This document shows positions 8,060-8,396 of a stretch of DNA of 8,396 nt, piece by piece. Both the position numbers and the translations under genes were made by a program. Position 1 is the first letter of the stretch, and each line of letters begins with the position of its first letter. The stretch comes from Alphaproteobacteria bacterium (GTDB taxonomy: Bacteria > Pseudomonadota > Alphaproteobacteria > Rickettsiales > SXRF01), in contig JAGVKI010000209.1 in the NCBI GenBank assembly GCA_020050695.1, positions 1 through 8,396 of the forward strand, read 5' to 3'. The notes beneath the pieces are model-generated. The model worked only from the letters and a program-made list of their open reading frames with translations. It was not told the DNA's origin and ran no database searches.

Positions 8060-8396
8060 ATGATCCCGCCCAGCATTATGCCCGAGAATTTTTATGAAAA
8101 GCTGCAAAGCTTCAGCCAGTTTTCTGAACTGACTGACCCGCGGCATTATGTCGATGTGCCGCCTGACTGGTACGTGGTCATCAGTGACGTCAAAGGCTCT
8201 ACCCAGGCCATAGCAGAGGGACGCTACAAGGAAGTAAATCTCGTTGGGGCCGCAGCCATTATTGCCGTACTGAACATGGCACAGCGCATCCCTATCCCTT
8301 ATGCGTTCGGGGGTGATGGCGCTACCATGCTGATTCCACCTGAATTGCTGGACGATGTACGCGATACGCTCAGCGCCGTGCAAACGCGTGTAAAAT
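8060..8396 (+). CDS. DUF3095 family protein, cyclase-like, 3'-partial
   Basis: The reading frame opens at ATG 8060-8062 and is still open at the right edge (112 codons seen). An in-frame TAA at 8051-8053 excludes an earlier start; a second in-frame ATG at 8078 is an alternative. AAGGG lies about 13 bases before the first ATG, a little far. The N-terminal pattern matches the DUF3095 family as I know it: FYEKLQSFSQFSELTDP at 11-27, then VISDVKGSTQAIAEGRYKEVN at about 40-60, then YAFGGDGATM at 81-90. The two motifs, with Asp43 before GST and Asp86 inside GGDG, resemble the metal-binding aspartates of class III nucleotide cyclases. A nucleotide-cyclase-like fold is therefore likely, but an activity is not established. 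The gene follows trmJ by 70 bases on the same strand and may be co-transcribed with it. Confidence 0.9.
   Translation, partial: MIPPSIMPENFYEKLQSFSQFSELTDPRHYVDVPPDWYVVISDVKGSTQAIAEGRYKEVNLVGAAAIIAVLNMAQRIPIPYAFGGDGATMLIPPELLDDVRDTLSAVQTRVK

Overview
The window reads as a densely packed bacterial chromosome segment, most likely from an alphaproteobacterium. This rests on protein style: the GltX, CysS and CimA sequences resemble alphaproteobacterial versions as I remember them. A DUF3095 gene is also present, and base composition is slightly above 50% GC by eye. No search was run, so the taxonomy is an inference. I see no mobile elements, CRISPR arrays, rRNA or tRNA genes.

Layout, left to right. 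(1) The end of a plus-strand gene for a five-helix membrane protein, probably entering from the left edge. (2) A convergent minus-strand gene for a 208-residue protein of unknown function, whose C-terminus may be altered by a one-base frameshift. (3) A 155-bp divergent promoter region. (4) A plus-strand block gltX - cysS - orf132 - cimA. Two of its junctions are ATGA stop/start overlaps and the third is a 25-nt gap, so it looks like one translationally coupled operon. (5) A minus-strand gene for an unknown 186-residue protein with two predicted membrane segments, meeting cimA tail to tail with no base between the stop codons. (6) A 163-bp divergent gap. (7) trmJ, a tRNA 2'-O-methyltransferase of the SPOUT family. 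(8) After 70 nt, the start of a DUF3095 gene that runs off the right edge.

Functional theme. Two aminoacyl-tRNA synthetases (Glu, Cys), a tRNA-modifying enzyme (TrmJ) and a branched-chain amino acid enzyme (citramalate synthase, the threonine-independent entry to isoleucine) make this a translation and amino-acid-supply neighbourhood. Four proteins are unrecognised: the membrane protein at the left edge, the 208-residue protein, the His-rich 132-residue protein and the 186-residue protein. The most useful leads are the apparent frameshift at 995-1026, the uncharacterised orf132 coupled between cysS and cimA, an extra segment in CysS, and the cyclase-like motifs of the DUF3095 protein.
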